Shown one piece after another: positions 16,672 through 25,219 of a stretch of DNA of 64,000 nt (within the stretch, counting starts at the first letter, position 1; every line of letters begins with the position of its first letter). The notes under the pieces are model-generated. The model worked only from the letters and a program-made list of their open reading frames with translations, was not told where the DNA came from and ran no database searches. The DNA lies in NCBI RefSeq assembly GCF_018829635.1, contig NZ_JAHKKG010000009.1:248001-312000 (forward strand). The letters run 5' to 3'. The position numbers and the translations under genes are program-made. The DNA comes from Paractinoplanes bogorensis (GTDB lineage Bacteria > Actinomycetota > Actinomycetes > Mycobacteriales > Micromonosporaceae).

Positions 16672-16961
16672 TCGACCACCAGCACCCGGGCGTGGATCTG
16701 GTTGCGCTGCTGGAGGGCCGCCCGCAGGGCGCGGTGCAGACCGTCCTCGAGATAGAGGGCGCCCTGATATTCCACGACGTGCGGGAAGAGGTCGCCGTAG
16801 AACGTCGAGTCTTCGGCCAGCAGCTTGTCGAGCGCGAGTTCGCGCTTGGTGGTGATCAGATCGGCCAGCCGGATCGGCCGCGGCGGGATCTCGGCCCACG
16901 CCTTGAGAGTGGTGTGGTGGGCGGGGTAAGGGGCTCCGTCGCGGACCGCCTTGAAGATCAC
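16668..16961 (-). CDS. Small ParB/sulfiredoxin-like domain protein
   Basis: A 97-residue protein starting VIFKAVRDGAPYP. The segment IPPRPIRLADLITTKRELALDKLLAEDST, followed by LYLEDGLHRALRAALQQRN, resembles the ParB N-terminal nuclease/NTPase fold, in which a ..DG.HR.. loop binds nucleotide. It is common in actinobacteria as a stand-alone small protein; its function is unknown to me. The GTG start follows GAGAGGGGG. Its stop overlaps the acyl-CoA dehydrogenase start by 4 nt, an unexpected pairing that suggests coordinated expression but gives no clear pathway link. Confidence 0.72.
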   Translation of the reverse strand: MIFKAVRDGAPYPAHHTTLKAWAEIPPRPIRLADLITTKRELALDKLLAEDSTFYGDLFPHVVEYQGALYLEDGLHRALRAALQQRNQIHARVLVVE

Positions 16962-16996
16962 GGCCGATCCCCCTCTCCCGAATTCATCACCACAGC

Positions 16997-17611
16997 CTAG
17001 CCCTGTCCCGGCGCGGCCCACCGGCCATGATGCACCACATCGTCCACCGGGCGGTGCCCGCGCTTGAGTGACGGAGACCTCTTGTCCGGTGCCCGATAGC
17101 CGACGCTGAGCACGCCGATCGGGCTGAACTCGGCCGGAACCCCGAACGCCGCCTTGAAGCCTGCGATGGCCGGCACCGGGATGCCGAAGAAGCAGGAACC
17201 GAGTTCCTGGTCGACCGCGCTCAGGTGCATCAGCAGGGCGGCGAAGCCGGTGTCGATGTCCCAGTACGGCACCGGCCAGTGCCCCTCGTCGCGGTCGGTC
17301 CACCCCTTGTCGGGCTGGGCGTAACGATCGAGGTAGACCGACTTGTTGGAGAAGCAGACGATGATCACCGGCGCTTTCCGCATACCGGTCAGCCAGTTGT
17401 CGGGTGCCTCGTCGGAGGCGGTCGACGACCAGTAGAGCTCGCGGTCCTTCTCGTCGGTGAGCACGAGGAAGCTCCAGCCCTGCGAGAAGCCGGCACTCGG
17501 CGCGCGCAACCCGTGCCGCACGATCCGGTCCACGATCTCGGGCGGCACCGGACGGTCGGGGTCGTAGTTACGTACCATCCGCCGCCGACGCAGCACCTCG
17601 GCGAACTCCAT
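16997..17611 (-). CDS. Nitroreductase-family flavin oxidoreductase
   Basis: 204 residues. The family N-terminus is MEFAEVLRRRRMVRNYDPDRPVP, with the FMN-contact RRR..R pattern, then APSAGFSQGWSFLVL, and a late FGIPVPAIAGFKAAFGVP and PIGVLSVGY. Nitroreductases use FMN and NAD(P)H to reduce nitro, quinone or flavin substrates; the natural substrate here is unknown. A GTG 21 nt upstream could also serve, but ATG 17611 lies just 2 nt after the aldose epimerase stop and matches the family start. The C-terminus is slightly extended and basic (KRSPSLKRGHRPVDD). Confidence 0.82.
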   Translation of the reverse strand: MEFAEVLRRRRMVRNYDPDRPVPPEIVDRIVRHGLRAPSAGFSQGWSFLVLTDEKDRELYWSSTASDEAPDNWLTGMRKAPVIIVCFSNKSVYLDRYAQPDKGWTDRDEGHWPVPYWDIDTGFAALLMHLSAVDQELGSCFFGIPVPAIAGFKAAFGVPAEFSPIGVLSVGYRAPDKRSPSLKRGHRPVDDVVHHGRWAAPGQG

Positions 17612-17613
17612 CG

Positions 17614-18534
17614 TCAGCCCTTGATTCCCCACGAGGCCGTCCAGCGCTCGCCCGGGGCCAGCACGATCAGGTCGCGGCCGGTGCGGAACGAGTCGGGCGG
17701 GCAGGTCATCGGTTCGATCGCGAGCGAGCGCCGGAACCGCTCGCCGTGCAGGGTGTCGCCCGAGAAGACCTGCCAGTACTTGAACTTGTCGTCGGCCCAG
17801 ACCACGACCTTGCGGTCGGAGGACGGGTCGGCGATGGTCACCTCGGTGATCCCGTCGGTGCCGTGCGAGATGTCGCCGAAGGTGGTGTCGAGCACCAGGT
17901 CACCGATCTTGCGGGGCTCGGTGAAGTCGTACTCGCTGCCGGCCACCTCGTGGGCGCCGATCGGGAGCAGCCGGCCGTCGGCCACGATCCGGTTGCGGCC
18001 GGGCACGTGCAGCAGGGTGTCTTCGACGCTCACGCCGGGCAGCTGCACGTAGGGGTGCACCGAGTAGCCCCACGGCGCGTTGGTCGGCGAGTTGTTGACC
18101 ACCGCGGAGTCGCAGCGCAGGCCGTCGGCCGAGATCGACCAGGTGGCCCGCAGGGTCAGCCACCACGGGTAGCCGATCTGGGCGGGCAGGTCGAACTCGA
18201 TGGTGAGCGCCGACGCGGACTGCTCGACCAGCTTCCAGCTGCTCCAGTTGACCAGGCCGTGGATGGCGTTGTTGCGGGCCGGCTCGGTGAGCGAGAGCTG
18301 GTAGGCCTGCTCCTCGAAGGTGTACTTACCGTCGCGGATGCGGTTGGGCCAGGGCGCGAGCACCTGACCGGCCGAGGCCGGGGACAGCTCGTCGGCCTCG
18401 AAACCGTCGAGCACCGACACGTCGCCGACGGAGTAGCCGCGCAGCGTGCCGCCGACCTCCACGACGACGGCGCTCTGCCCGTCCGCCTCGATGGACCACT
18501 GGGTGCCGGACTTCGCGGCAACGACACTCGTCAT
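17614..18534 (-). CDS. Aldose 1-epimerase family protein
   Basis: A 306-residue galactose mutarotase-like protein. It has the beta-sandwich sequence LAPWPNRIRDGKYTFEEQAYQL, then NNAIHGLV with the catalytic-type His, GYSVHPYV with the second His, and an acidic residue near LAIEPMTCPPDSF. These enzymes interconvert alpha and beta anomers of hexoses in the cytoplasm. The ATG at 18534 is preceded by TAATGT with a 7-nt gap, which predicts a leaderless internal promoter lying over the end of the MFS gene. It also sits 10 nt after the MFS stop and so can be read as part of the longer run. A hexose-6-phosphate mutarotase is an alternative. Confidence 0.85.
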   Translation of the reverse strand: MTSVVAAKSGTQWSIEADGQSAVVVEVGGTLRGYSVGDVSVLDGFEADELSPASAGQVLAPWPNRIRDGKYTFEEQAYQLSLTEPARNNAIHGLVNWSSWKLVEQSASALTIEFDLPAQIGYPWWLTLRATWSISADGLRCDSAVVNNSPTNAPWGYSVHPYVQLPGVSVEDTLLHVPGRNRIVADGRLLPIGAHEVAGSEYDFTEPRKIGDLVLDTTFGDISHGTDGITEVTIADPSSDRKVVVWADDKFKYWQVFSGDTLHGERFRRSLAIEPMTCPPDSFRTGRDLIVLAPGERWTASWGIKG

Positions 18535-18541
18535 GACTTGG

Positions 18542-18547
18542 ACATTA
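18542..18547 (-). promoter_or_regulatory. -10 hexamer TAATGT, leaderless internal promoter of the aldose epimerase gene
   Basis: TANNNT hexamer 7 nt before ATG 18534. It overlaps the last codons of the MFS gene. Confidence 0.45.
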
Positions 18548-19834
18548 TCGGGTCTCACCTTCGGCCGTAGCGGCCGGTGGGCGGTACTTGACCAGCGCCG
18601 GGAAGGCGACCGCGAGCACGACGGCGAGTCCGGCCGCCGCGAAGCCGCCGCCGGCCCACGAGACGGCCGGCGAGGTGAGGTCGGCCGTGGCCCCGGCCCG
18701 CAGGTCGCCCAGGCGTGGACCGCCCGCGACGACGACGGTGAACACACCCTGCAACCGCCCGCGGAGCCGGTCGGGCGCGTAGACCTGCAGGATCGACTGC
18801 CGGTAGACGGCGCTGACCAGGTCGGCCGCGCCACCCACGGCCAGCAGCAGCACCATCAGCCACAGGCTGTGGGCCAGGCCGGAGAACCCGATCGCGATGC
18901 CCCAGGCGACCACGGCGATCACCAGGGCCACGCCCTGACGTTTGACCCGGCTGATCCAGCCCGAGGTCAGACCGCCGAGCACCGAGCCGATGGCGATCGC
19001 GCTGAACAGCCAGCCGACCGCCCAGTCGCCGCCGAACCGGTCGACCGCCACCTCGGGGAACAGGGCCCGCGGCATGGCGAAGACCATCGCGATGATGTCG
19101 ACCCCGAACGACAGCAGCAGCACCGGCTGGGTGACCAGGAAGCGCAGCCCGTCGATGATGCCGCGCAGACCCGCCGACGGCTTGGCCTCGCCCGGGATGT
19201 GCTCGATGGGCGGGATCGGCGGCAACTTCCAGGTGGCCCAGAACGAGATCGTGAAGAGCACCGCGTCGACCAGGTAGGCCGTGGTGATGCCGGCCCCGGT
19301 GCCGGCCACCGCGAAGATCAGACCGGCCGCGAGCGGGCCGAGCACGCCGCCGGCGGTGGTGGTCGTATAGGTGAGGGTGTTGGCCGACGGCACCATCTCG
19401 GCCGGCACGATCCGCGGCACGATCGCCTGCCGGGTCGGCGAGCTGATCGCGAAGCCGGCCGACTGCACCGCGGTCAGCGCCAGCAGCAGCCACGGACTGT
19501 TCGCCCCGACCAGCGCCTGCACCAGCAGCCCGACGGTGCTGATCCAGGCCAGCATCGAGCTGGCCAGCAGCAGCTTGCGCCGGTCGACGACGTCGGCCGC
19601 GGCGCCGCCCCACAAACCGAAGATCAGCAGCGGCACCAGGCCGGCGATGCCGAGCAGACCGACCCAGGCCGACGAGTTGGTGATGGCGAACATCTCGACC
19701 GGCACGGCCACCGAGGTGAACTGGAACCCGAAGAACGAGACGCCGTTACCGACCCACATCCGGCGATAGGCGGTGACCTTCAGCGGCTTGACATCGATGA
19801 CCCAGGACTTGCGCTCCGCGACTTTCGAGCTCAC
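18545..19834 (-). CDS. MFS exporter, EntS/MFS_3-like
   Basis: A 429-residue protein with about 12 transmembrane helices. The loop motif GGAAADVVDRRKLLLASS after helices 2-3 and the later loop YAPDRLRGRLQGVFTV are typical of MFS_3 exporters related to enterobactin exporter EntS. The exported compound is not predictable. The GTG start overlaps the pdxH stop (GTGA), so the two are coupled, although the biochemical link to vitamin B6 is not obvious. It is one of five MFS genes in this window; the closest in type is 44667-45944, which shares the overall motif order. Confidence 0.85.
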   Translation of the reverse strand: MSSKVAERKSWVIDVKPLKVTAYRRMWVGNGVSFFGFQFTSVAVPVEMFAITNSSAWVGLLGIAGLVPLLIFGLWGGAAADVVDRRKLLLASSMLAWISTVGLLVQALVGANSPWLLLALTAVQSAGFAISSPTRQAIVPRIVPAEMVPSANTLTYTTTTAGGVLGPLAAGLIFAVAGTGAGITTAYLVDAVLFTISFWATWKLPPIPPIEHIPGEAKPSAGLRGIIDGLRFLVTQPVLLLSFGVDIIAMVFAMPRALFPEVAVDRFGGDWAVGWLFSAIAIGSVLGGLTSGWISRVKRQGVALVIAVVAWGIAIGFSGLAHSLWLMVLLLAVGGAADLVSAVYRQSILQVYAPDRLRGRLQGVFTVVVAGGPRLGDLRAGATADLTSPAVSWAGGGFAAAGLAVVLAVAFPALVKYRPPAATAEGETR

Positions 19835-20487
19835 GGAGCGAGCCGTTCAACAACCCAAGACCGGTTTCCCGTACGCCGGAATCGCAACCGATCGTGCAGA
19901 CGACTGCTTCGTCCCTGCCAGAACTCCACCGTCTCGGGCACGACCAGGAACCCGCCCCAGTGCTCAGGTGGCGGCACCGCGCCGGCACCGAAGCGCTGCT
20001 CGACCGCGGCCAGTCCGGCGTCCAGCGTCGCCCGGTCGGGCACCACCGACGACTGCGGGCTGGCCCACGCCCCGAGCTGGGAACCGCGCGGCCGGCTCGC
20101 GAAGTACTCCTCGGTCTCGGTCCGGGAGACCCGCTCGACGGCGCCGGTGACCAGCACCTGGCGCTGCATCGGGAACCACGGGAAGACCAGGCTCGCGTAC
20201 GGGTTGGCGGTGAGCTCGGACCCCTTGCGCGAGTCGTAGTTGGTGAAGAACACGAAGCCGCGCTCGTCGTACTCCTTGAGCAGCACCGTGCGCGCGCTCG
20301 GCCGGCCCTCCGGCGTGGCGGTCGACACGATCATCGCGTTCGGCTCGGGCAGCCCGTAGCCGGTGGCGTCGGTGAACCAGGCCTCGAACTGGGTGCGCCA
20401 GTCGGCGGCGAGGTCGGTCTCGAGGAACGCCCCGCGCGCGGTGTAGTCACGCCGCATGCTCGCGGGCGAGGGCGGTTCGAGGGTCAC
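19831..20487 (-). CDS. pdxH: Pyridoxamine 5'-phosphate oxidase
   Basis: 218 residues, full length. The N-terminal MRRDYTARGAFLETDLAADWRTQFEAW, the FMN-binding RTVLLKEYDERGFVFFTNYDSRKGSEL and the C-terminal signature EFWQGRSSRLHDRLRFRR are those of PdxH. It oxidises PNP and PMP to pyridoxal 5'-phosphate with FMN and oxygen. PLP-dependent SerC is encoded 1.3 kb away on the other strand. The GTG start follows AGGAG 6 nt upstream. It heads the minus-strand run that continues through MFS, epimerase, nitroreductase, ParB-like and acyl-CoA dehydrogenase genes. Confidence 0.95.
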   Translation of the reverse strand: MTLEPPSPASMRRDYTARGAFLETDLAADWRTQFEAWFTDATGYGLPEPNAMIVSTATPEGRPSARTVLLKEYDERGFVFFTNYDSRKGSELTANPYASLVFPWFPMQRQVLVTGAVERVSRTETEEYFASRPRGSQLGAWASPQSSVVPDRATLDAGLAAVEQRFGAGAVPPPEHWGGFLVVPETVEFWQGRSSRLHDRLRFRRTGNRSWVVERLAP

Positions 20488-20507
20488 GTGTGCTCCTGCG
20501 GGAATAG

Positions 20508-20533
20508 TCAGCGGTGGTCGTTAGCACCGCTAA
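20508..20533. promoter_or_regulatory. Inverted repeat in the pdxH/citrate synthase divergent promoter region
   Basis: TTAGC-ACC-GCTAA (20521-20533) overlaps the longer AGCGGTG...CACCGCT stem. It lies between the two divergent starts and could be an operator or hairpin. Which regulator binds is unknown. Confidence 0.35.
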
Positions 20534-20671
20534 AGACCCTAAGTCCCTCCGGGCCGTCCGTCAGGTCGGTGAGGATGGGTGTCGCGGAGAGCACATCGCG
20601 GCGGGTCGACCTGCCGTTACCCAGCGAGCAAGATGAAACACCTACAGCATTGAAGGTATGCAGGGAGGGTC

Positions 20672-21778
20672 GTGACCGACTTCAAGCCCGGGCTCGACGG
20701 CGTCGTCGCCTTCGAGACCGAGATCGCCGATCCCGACGAGGCCGGGGGCGCGCTGCGCTATCGCGGCGTCGACATCGAAGACCTGATCGGCCTGGTCTCG
20801 TTCGGCGACGTCTGGGGACTGCTCGTCGACGGGCGGTTCGGTCCCGGGCTGCCCCCGGCGGAACCGTTCCCAGTGCCGGTGCACTCCGGCGACATCCGGG
20901 TCGACGTGCAGTCGGCGGTCGCCATGCTCGCGCCCTACTGGGGGCTCGACCAGCTGCTCGACATCTCCGACGAGCAGGCCCGGCGCGACCTGGCCCGGGT
21001 GTCGGTCACCGCGCTCTCCTTCGTCGCCCAGGCCGCCCGCGGGCTGGGTCTGCCGGCCGTACCGCAGAAAGACATCGACAAGGCCGAGACGATCGTCGAG
21101 CGGTTCATGCGGCGCTGGCGCGGCGAGCCCGACCCGCGGCACGTCAAGGCGGTCGACGCCTACTTCATCTCGGCCGCCGAGCACGGCATGAGCGCGTCCA
21201 CGCTGACCACCCGCGTGGTCGCGTCGACCGGGGCCGACGTGGCCGCCTGCATCTCCTCCGGCATCGGCGCGCTCTCCGGCCCGCTCGACGGCGGCGCCCC
21301 GGCCCGGGTGCTCACCATGCTCGAAGACGTGGAGCGCAGCGGTGACGCCGAGTCGTACGTCAAGGATGTGCTCGACCGCGGCGAGCGGCTGATGGGCTTC
21401 GGTCACCGGGTCTACCGCGACGAGGATCCGCGCGCCCGGGTGCTCAAGCGCACGGCCCGCGAGCTGGGCGCCGCCCGCTACGACGTGGCCGTGGCGTTCG
21501 AGCGGGCCGCGCTGGCCGAGTTGCAGGCCCGCAAGCCCGACCGGCCGCTGCCGACCAACGTGGAGTTCTGGTCGGCCGTGGTGCTCGACTTCGCCGAGGT
21601 GCCGGGCCACATGTTCAGCTCGATGTTCACCTGTGCCCGGGTGGCCGGCTGGAGCGCGCACGTGCTCGAGCAGAAGCGGCTGGGCCGGGTCGTGCACCCG
21701 TCGGTCCGCTATGTGGGACCCCCGCCGCGCAAGCCCCAGCAGGTCGAGGGCTTCGAAGCTCTGCAGCATAATCTCTAG
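20672..21778 (+). CDS. Citrate synthase (actinobacterial citrate synthase 2 type)
   Basis: A 368-residue enzyme. Conserved segments include SAAEHGMSASTLTTRVVAST, GALSGPLDGGAP, MGFGHRVYRDEDPRARVLK (active-site His) and NVEFWSAVVLD with the catalytic Asp region downstream. It condenses acetyl-CoA with oxaloacetate; some members use propionyl-CoA (methylcitrate), which cannot be excluded. The GTG start follows GGGAGGG about 4 nt upstream. serC begins 2 nt after its stop, so the two are co-transcribed. This order (pdxH divergent, citrate synthase, serC, sepH) looks like a stable actinobacterial neighbourhood. Confidence 0.9.
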   Translation: MTDFKPGLDGVVAFETEIADPDEAGGALRYRGVDIEDLIGLVSFGDVWGLLVDGRFGPGLPPAEPFPVPVHSGDIRVDVQSAVAMLAPYWGLDQLLDISDEQARRDLARVSVTALSFVAQAARGLGLPAVPQKDIDKAETIVERFMRRWRGEPDPRHVKAVDAYFISAAEHGMSASTLTTRVVASTGADVAACISSGIGALSGPLDGGAPARVLTMLEDVERSGDAESYVKDVLDRGERLMGFGHRVYRDEDPRARVLKRTARELGAARYDVAVAFERAALAELQARKPDRPLPTNVEFWSAVVLDFAEVPGHMFSSMFTCARVAGWSAHVLEQKRLGRVVHPSVRYVGPPPRKPQQVEGFEALQHNL

Positions 21779-21780
21779 GC

Positions 21781-22896
21781 GTGACTGACATCCGGATCCC
21801 CGAGACTCTCCGCCCCGTCGACGGACGCTTCGGCTCCGGCCCGAGCAAGGTGCGCCCCGAGGGCGTCGAGTCGCTGTCCGCGGTGTCGCGCACGTTCCTC
21901 GGCACCTCCCACCGGCAACAGACGGTGAAGCAGCAGGTGGCCCGGCTCCGGCGCGGGCTGGCCGAGTTCTTCTCGATGCCCGACGGCTACGAGGTGATCC
22001 TGGCCAACGGCGGCACCAGCGCCTTCTGGGAGGTCGCGACGTTCGGCCTCGTACGGGAAAAGGCGCAGTTCGCCGAGTTCGGCGAGTTCGGGGCCAAGTT
22101 CGTCAAGGCGGTCACCGACGCCCCGTTCCTGGCCCGGCCGACCGTGCACAAGGCGCCCGGCGGCGAGGCGGCCTACCTGACCGCCGAGGCCGGCGTCGAC
22201 GTCTATGCCTCGGTGCACAACGAGACGTCCACCGGCGTCGCCGTGCCGGTCCGCCGCGTGGCCGGGGCCGACCCGGGCGCGCTGCTGCTCACCGACGCCA
22301 CCTCGGGCGGCGGCAGCCTCGACGTCGACCTCCGCGAGACCGACGTCTACTACCTGGCCCCGCAGAAGGCACTGGGCTCGGACGGCGGCATCTGGCTGGC
22401 CCTGATGTCCCCGGCCGCGATCGAGCGGGCCTTCGAGATCAAGGCGAGCGGCCGCTACATCCCGCAGTTCCTCGACCTGGTGACCGCGATCGAGCAGTCC
22501 CGCCTCGAGCAGACCTACAACACCCCCGCGCTGGCCACGGTGTTCCTGGCGGCCGAGCAGCTGGACTGGATGAACGCCCAGGGCGGCCTGTCGTGGGCGG
22601 TGAAGCGCAGCGCCGAGAGCGCGGCCGCGATCTACGGCTGGGCCGACCGGTCCACGTACGCGACGCCGTTCATCACCGACCCCGCCCTGCGCTCGGCCGC
22701 GGTGGCCACGATCGACTTCGACGGCGTCGACGCCGCCACGATCGCCAAGGTGCTGCGGGCCAACGACATCGTGGACACCGAGCCCTACCGCAAGCTCGGT
22801 CGCAATCAGCTGCGGATCGCCCTCTACCCCACGGTGGAGCCGTCCGACGTGGCCGCCCTGACCCAGTGCCTCGACTATGTGGCCGAGCGCCTCTGA
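21781..22896 (+). CDS. serC: Phosphoserine aminotransferase
   Basis: A 371-residue class V aminotransferase. It begins RPVDGRFGSGPSKVRPE and has ILANGGTSAFWEVATFGL and YYLAPQKALGSDGG, in which Lys196 should form the PLP Schiff base. SerC converts 3-phosphohydroxypyruvate and glutamate to phosphoserine, and in many bacteria also serves B6 synthesis. The actinobacterial form is recognisable by the long helix segment ETYNTPA-like LEQTYNTPALATV. The GTG start lies 2 nt after the citrate synthase stop. A weak 7-bp hairpin lies at its 3' end (22895-22926), too short to call a terminator. Confidence 0.93.
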   Translation: MTDIRIPETLRPVDGRFGSGPSKVRPEGVESLSAVSRTFLGTSHRQQTVKQQVARLRRGLAEFFSMPDGYEVILANGGTSAFWEVATFGLVREKAQFAEFGEFGAKFVKAVTDAPFLARPTVHKAPGGEAAYLTAEAGVDVYASVHNETSTGVAVPVRRVAGADPGALLLTDATSGGGSLDVDLRETDVYYLAPQKALGSDGGIWLALMSPAAIERAFEIKASGRYIPQFLDLVTAIEQSRLEQTYNTPALATVFLAAEQLDWMNAQGGLSWAVKRSAESAAAIYGWADRSTYATPFITDPALRSAAVATIDFDGVDAATIAKVLRANDIVDTEPYRKLGRNQLRIALYPTVEPSDVAALTQCLDYVAERL

Positions 22897-23090
22897 CGTG
22901 GTTCTCGTCACCCCGGCGTCCACGTCGTCGCAGTTGAAGCCGGTGAATTTTCAAGATCATCGCAGCTCAGCCAACTTGGGCGGCGTGGCTTACCACCATT
23001 AGGTGACCAAGACGCGTACCGTGTTCCGAAACGCGCTCGGGTAGCTGAGTCTCGAGTGTGAAGGCCAACGCGACGGGACGGAGGCAGCGC

Positions 23091-24191
23091 ATGCGGCCAG
23101 TACGCTTCGTCGCCCTTTCCGAGGACGGCCAGGCCATGGTGCTCGCCGATGAGGTCGGCCGGCTCCTGGCTCTCCCGATCGACGACCGGGTCTCCGGCGC
23201 GATCGGGCAGGACGGGCATCCGGTGTCTCCCGGCACCGCGGTCGCCGTGATGGCCCCCGATGCCACACCCTCCCTGTCTCCGCGTGACATCCAGGCCCGC
23301 ATCCGCTCGGGTGACTCGGCCGAAGAGGTCGCACGCATCGCCGGTGTGCCGGTCGACCGGGTGCTCCGCTACGCCGGCCCGGTGCTGCAAGAGCGAGCCA
23401 TGCTGGCCCAGCACGCGCGCCGCACCCGCCTCAAGACGTCGGATTCCGGTGCCCCGCTGGCCGAGGTGGTCGACAGCCGCCTGGCCCAGCACGGCATCGA
23501 CGCCGAAAAGATCTCGTGGGACGCGTTCCGCCGCGAGGACGGCACGTGGCGCATCGTCGCCACCTGGCCGTCCGGCAAGGCGACGGCCCAGGCGATCTGG
23601 GATCTCGACAAGGGACGCCAGGTCGTGTCGCCGCACGACGACATGGCCCAATACCTGTGCGCCGAGCGGCCCACCCAGATCCTGGGTCAGGAGCCTGCCC
23701 CCGAGCGCGCGTTCACCGAGCGTGGTGGCCACGGGCTGCCCGGCCCGTCCCGCACGGCCGAGCCGGCCCGCGGTGGCCGGGGCCTGCCGCCCGCGCCCGA
23801 GGCGCCCGCGGCGCGGTCCACCCGCGACCCGATCCGGGCCGGGCGCGACGCCCTGCTCGCCTCGCTCGACCGCCCGCTCAGCCCGTCCGGCGGCCGCAGC
23901 CTCGACGCCGGTCCGGCCGAGACGCCGCGCCGCCCGGTCGCCGGTGGGGCCGCGGCCCTGCTCGGCGGTGGCTCCGGGTCGGCCTTCGACGAAGACTCCG
24001 ACCTGCCCAAGGAAGTTCCGGCCGTGCCGTCGCTGGCGGTGCTGCGCCCCCGTCGCACGGTGGGTCAGGGCCAGGGCCAGGGCGGTCAGCAGCAGGGCTC
24101 CGAGACCGACGAGGCGAAGCCCCGCAAGCGGCTGCCGAGCTGGGACGACGTGCTCTTCGGCGGCGGCCCGGCGGCGCGCGAGTCGTCCTGA
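23091..24191 (+). CDS. sepH: Septation protein SepH
   Basis: 366 residues. The N-terminal DUF3071 domain (about 1-165) starts MRPVRFVALSEDGQAMVLADE and holds a helix-turn-helix-like segment SAEEVARIAGVPVDRVLRYAGPV. A Pro/Ala-rich disordered middle follows, and the conserved C-terminal patch is RLPSWDDVLFGG. SepH binds FtsZ and promotes its assembly and bundling at division septa in actinobacteria. ATG 23091 is chosen for the GGAGG at 23080-23084 and the family start; a GTG at 23058 is an inferior alternative. thpR overlaps its last codons. Confidence 0.93.
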   Translation: MRPVRFVALSEDGQAMVLADEVGRLLALPIDDRVSGAIGQDGHPVSPGTAVAVMAPDATPSLSPRDIQARIRSGDSAEEVARIAGVPVDRVLRYAGPVLQERAMLAQHARRTRLKTSDSGAPLAEVVDSRLAQHGIDAEKISWDAFRREDGTWRIVATWPSGKATAQAIWDLDKGRQVVSPHDDMAQYLCAERPTQILGQEPAPERAFTERGGHGLPGPSRTAEPARGGRGLPPAPEAPAARSTRDPIRAGRDALLASLDRPLSPSGGRSLDAGPAETPRRPVAGGAAALLGGGSGSAFDEDSDLPKEVPAVPSLAVLRPRRTVGQGQGQGGQQQGSETDEAKPRKRLPSWDDVLFGGGPAARESS

Positions 24192-24661
24192 GGCTGTTCG
24201 TCGCGGTCTCCCCGCCGCGATCTGCCCTCGAGGCGTTACGGGCCGAGCTGCCCGTCCGGTCCCGCCTGACCCCGATCGACAAATGGCATCTCACGCTGGT
24301 CTTTCTCGGCTCGGTGCCGGACTCGCCGGCCGGGTTGCTGGCCGATGTGCCGTCACCGGGCCCGTTCGAGCTGCGGCTGACCGGCGGCGGCCGGTTCGGG
24401 GCGGTGGCGTGGGCCGGGGTGGACGGTGACCTGGCCCGGCTGACCGAATTGCGGGAGAGCGTCCGAGACGCGCTGACGCTGGGCGGTTTCGCGAGTGACG
24501 AGCGACCGTTCCAACCGCACCTGACCGTGTCGTATCACTCCGATCCGGCGCTGCGGCGAGCGCTCGCCGGTCACGCCGGAGAGCCGTGGCCGGTGACCGA
24601 GTTCGCGCTGGTGCAGAGCGTGGACGGCCACTATCACGAGCTGGCCGCCTGGCCGCTCTGA
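24188..24661 (+). CDS. thpR: RNA 2',3'-cyclic phosphodiesterase
   Basis: A 157-residue 2H phosphoesterase with both histidine motifs, HLTLVFLG (about 35) and HLTVSYH (about 115). It opens cyclic phosphates on RNA ends or small nucleotides; 2'-5' RNA ligation by the family is reversible in vitro. The family start LRLFVAV falls exactly at CTG 24188, whose last two bases are inside the sepH stop (CTGA). The frame has no ATG, GTG or TTG nearby upstream, so translation most likely re-initiates at CTG after sepH. The alternative is a rare non-AUG start elsewhere or a sequence error. Confidence 0.85.
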   Translation: MRLFVAVSPPRSALEALRAELPVRSRLTPIDKWHLTLVFLGSVPDSPAGLLADVPSPGPFELRLTGGGRFGAVAWAGVDGDLARLTELRESVRDALTLGGFASDERPFQPHLTVSYHSDPALRRALAGHAGEPWPVTEFALVQSVDGHYHELAAWPL

Positions 24662-24681
24662 CTCTGGGCCGCTTAGCTCAC

Positions 24682-24736
24682 TCTTGTCGGCGCGGCTCGT
24701 CGGCGCGGCCTTGTCGGTGCGGCTTGTCGGCTCAGC
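24682..24736. repeat. Short degenerate tandem repeat between thpR and the next gene
   Basis: Four imperfect copies of a 13-14 nt unit (CTTGTCGGCGCGG and variants) lie between the convergent thpR and the hypothetical gene and run into the latter's last codons. Confidence 0.6.
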
Positions 24737-25160
24737 GCAGCTCGAGGCCCGCTGCCTGTAGTGCGTCCTCGACCCGCATCCGCTCGAACTCGCGGTCGAG
24801 CCCGTCCAGCGGGCGCAGATTCTCGGAGACGCCGAGGCACTGGCAGGCCATACACAGTCGCTCGTCATACGCGCGCACGACCGCTTCCTGCCACACCTCG
24901 GACTCGAGGGTGACGCCACCTCGGCGCTGACGATCGAGCCGGCGCAACTCACCGGCCAGCCATTCGATCGGCACCGGCCCGAGGCGCGAGGTCAGGACGC
25001 CCGGGTCGACGTCACGCAGGGCACGATCGAGACGGGACGACCCGGGGCACGCGCGTCTGCGGCGGAACTCGTCTCGCCGCCGGACGGCCGCCACCGCATA
25101 GGGGACGGTTACCGGGAGCACGAGCGCCGCCGTGAGCACAGCAATGTGCGCAATGGCCAC
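24732..25160 (-). CDS. Membrane-anchored hypothetical protein
   Basis: A 142-residue protein. One N-terminal transmembrane helix (IAHIAVLTAALVLPVTVPYAVAAV) precedes an acidic/basic cytoplasmic domain with RLDRALRDVDPGVLTSRLGP, and a CMACQCLG cysteine cluster at about 103-110. I do not recognise the family; it looks conserved rather than spurious because codon bias and promoter fit. GTG 25160 has TAGCGT 6 nt upstream, so it is probably leaderless. The C-x2-C-x-C pattern could bind metal, but no matching second pair is seen. Confidence 0.6.
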   Translation of the reverse strand: MAIAHIAVLTAALVLPVTVPYAVAAVRRRDEFRRRRACPGSSRLDRALRDVDPGVLTSRLGPVPIEWLAGELRRLDRQRRGGVTLESEVWQEAVVRAYDERLCMACQCLGVSENLRPLDGLDREFERMRVEDALQAAGLELR

Positions 25161-25166
25161 GCTAAG

Positions 25167-25172
25167 ACGCTA
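25167..25172 (-). promoter_or_regulatory. -10 hexamer TAGCGT, leaderless promoter of the hypothetical membrane protein gene
   Basis: TANNNT hexamer 6 nt before GTG 25160 on the minus strand. Confidence 0.5.
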
Positions 25173-25219
25173 ATGGGGAACAGCCCCGGACCGGAATAGG
25201 ATGATCTGCCAAATACCTG

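Noticed and set aside
20672..22896. Long minus-strand frames opposite citrate synthase and serC
   Set aside because: These are antisense shadows typical of high-GC DNA. The plus-strand frames have complete enzyme signatures.
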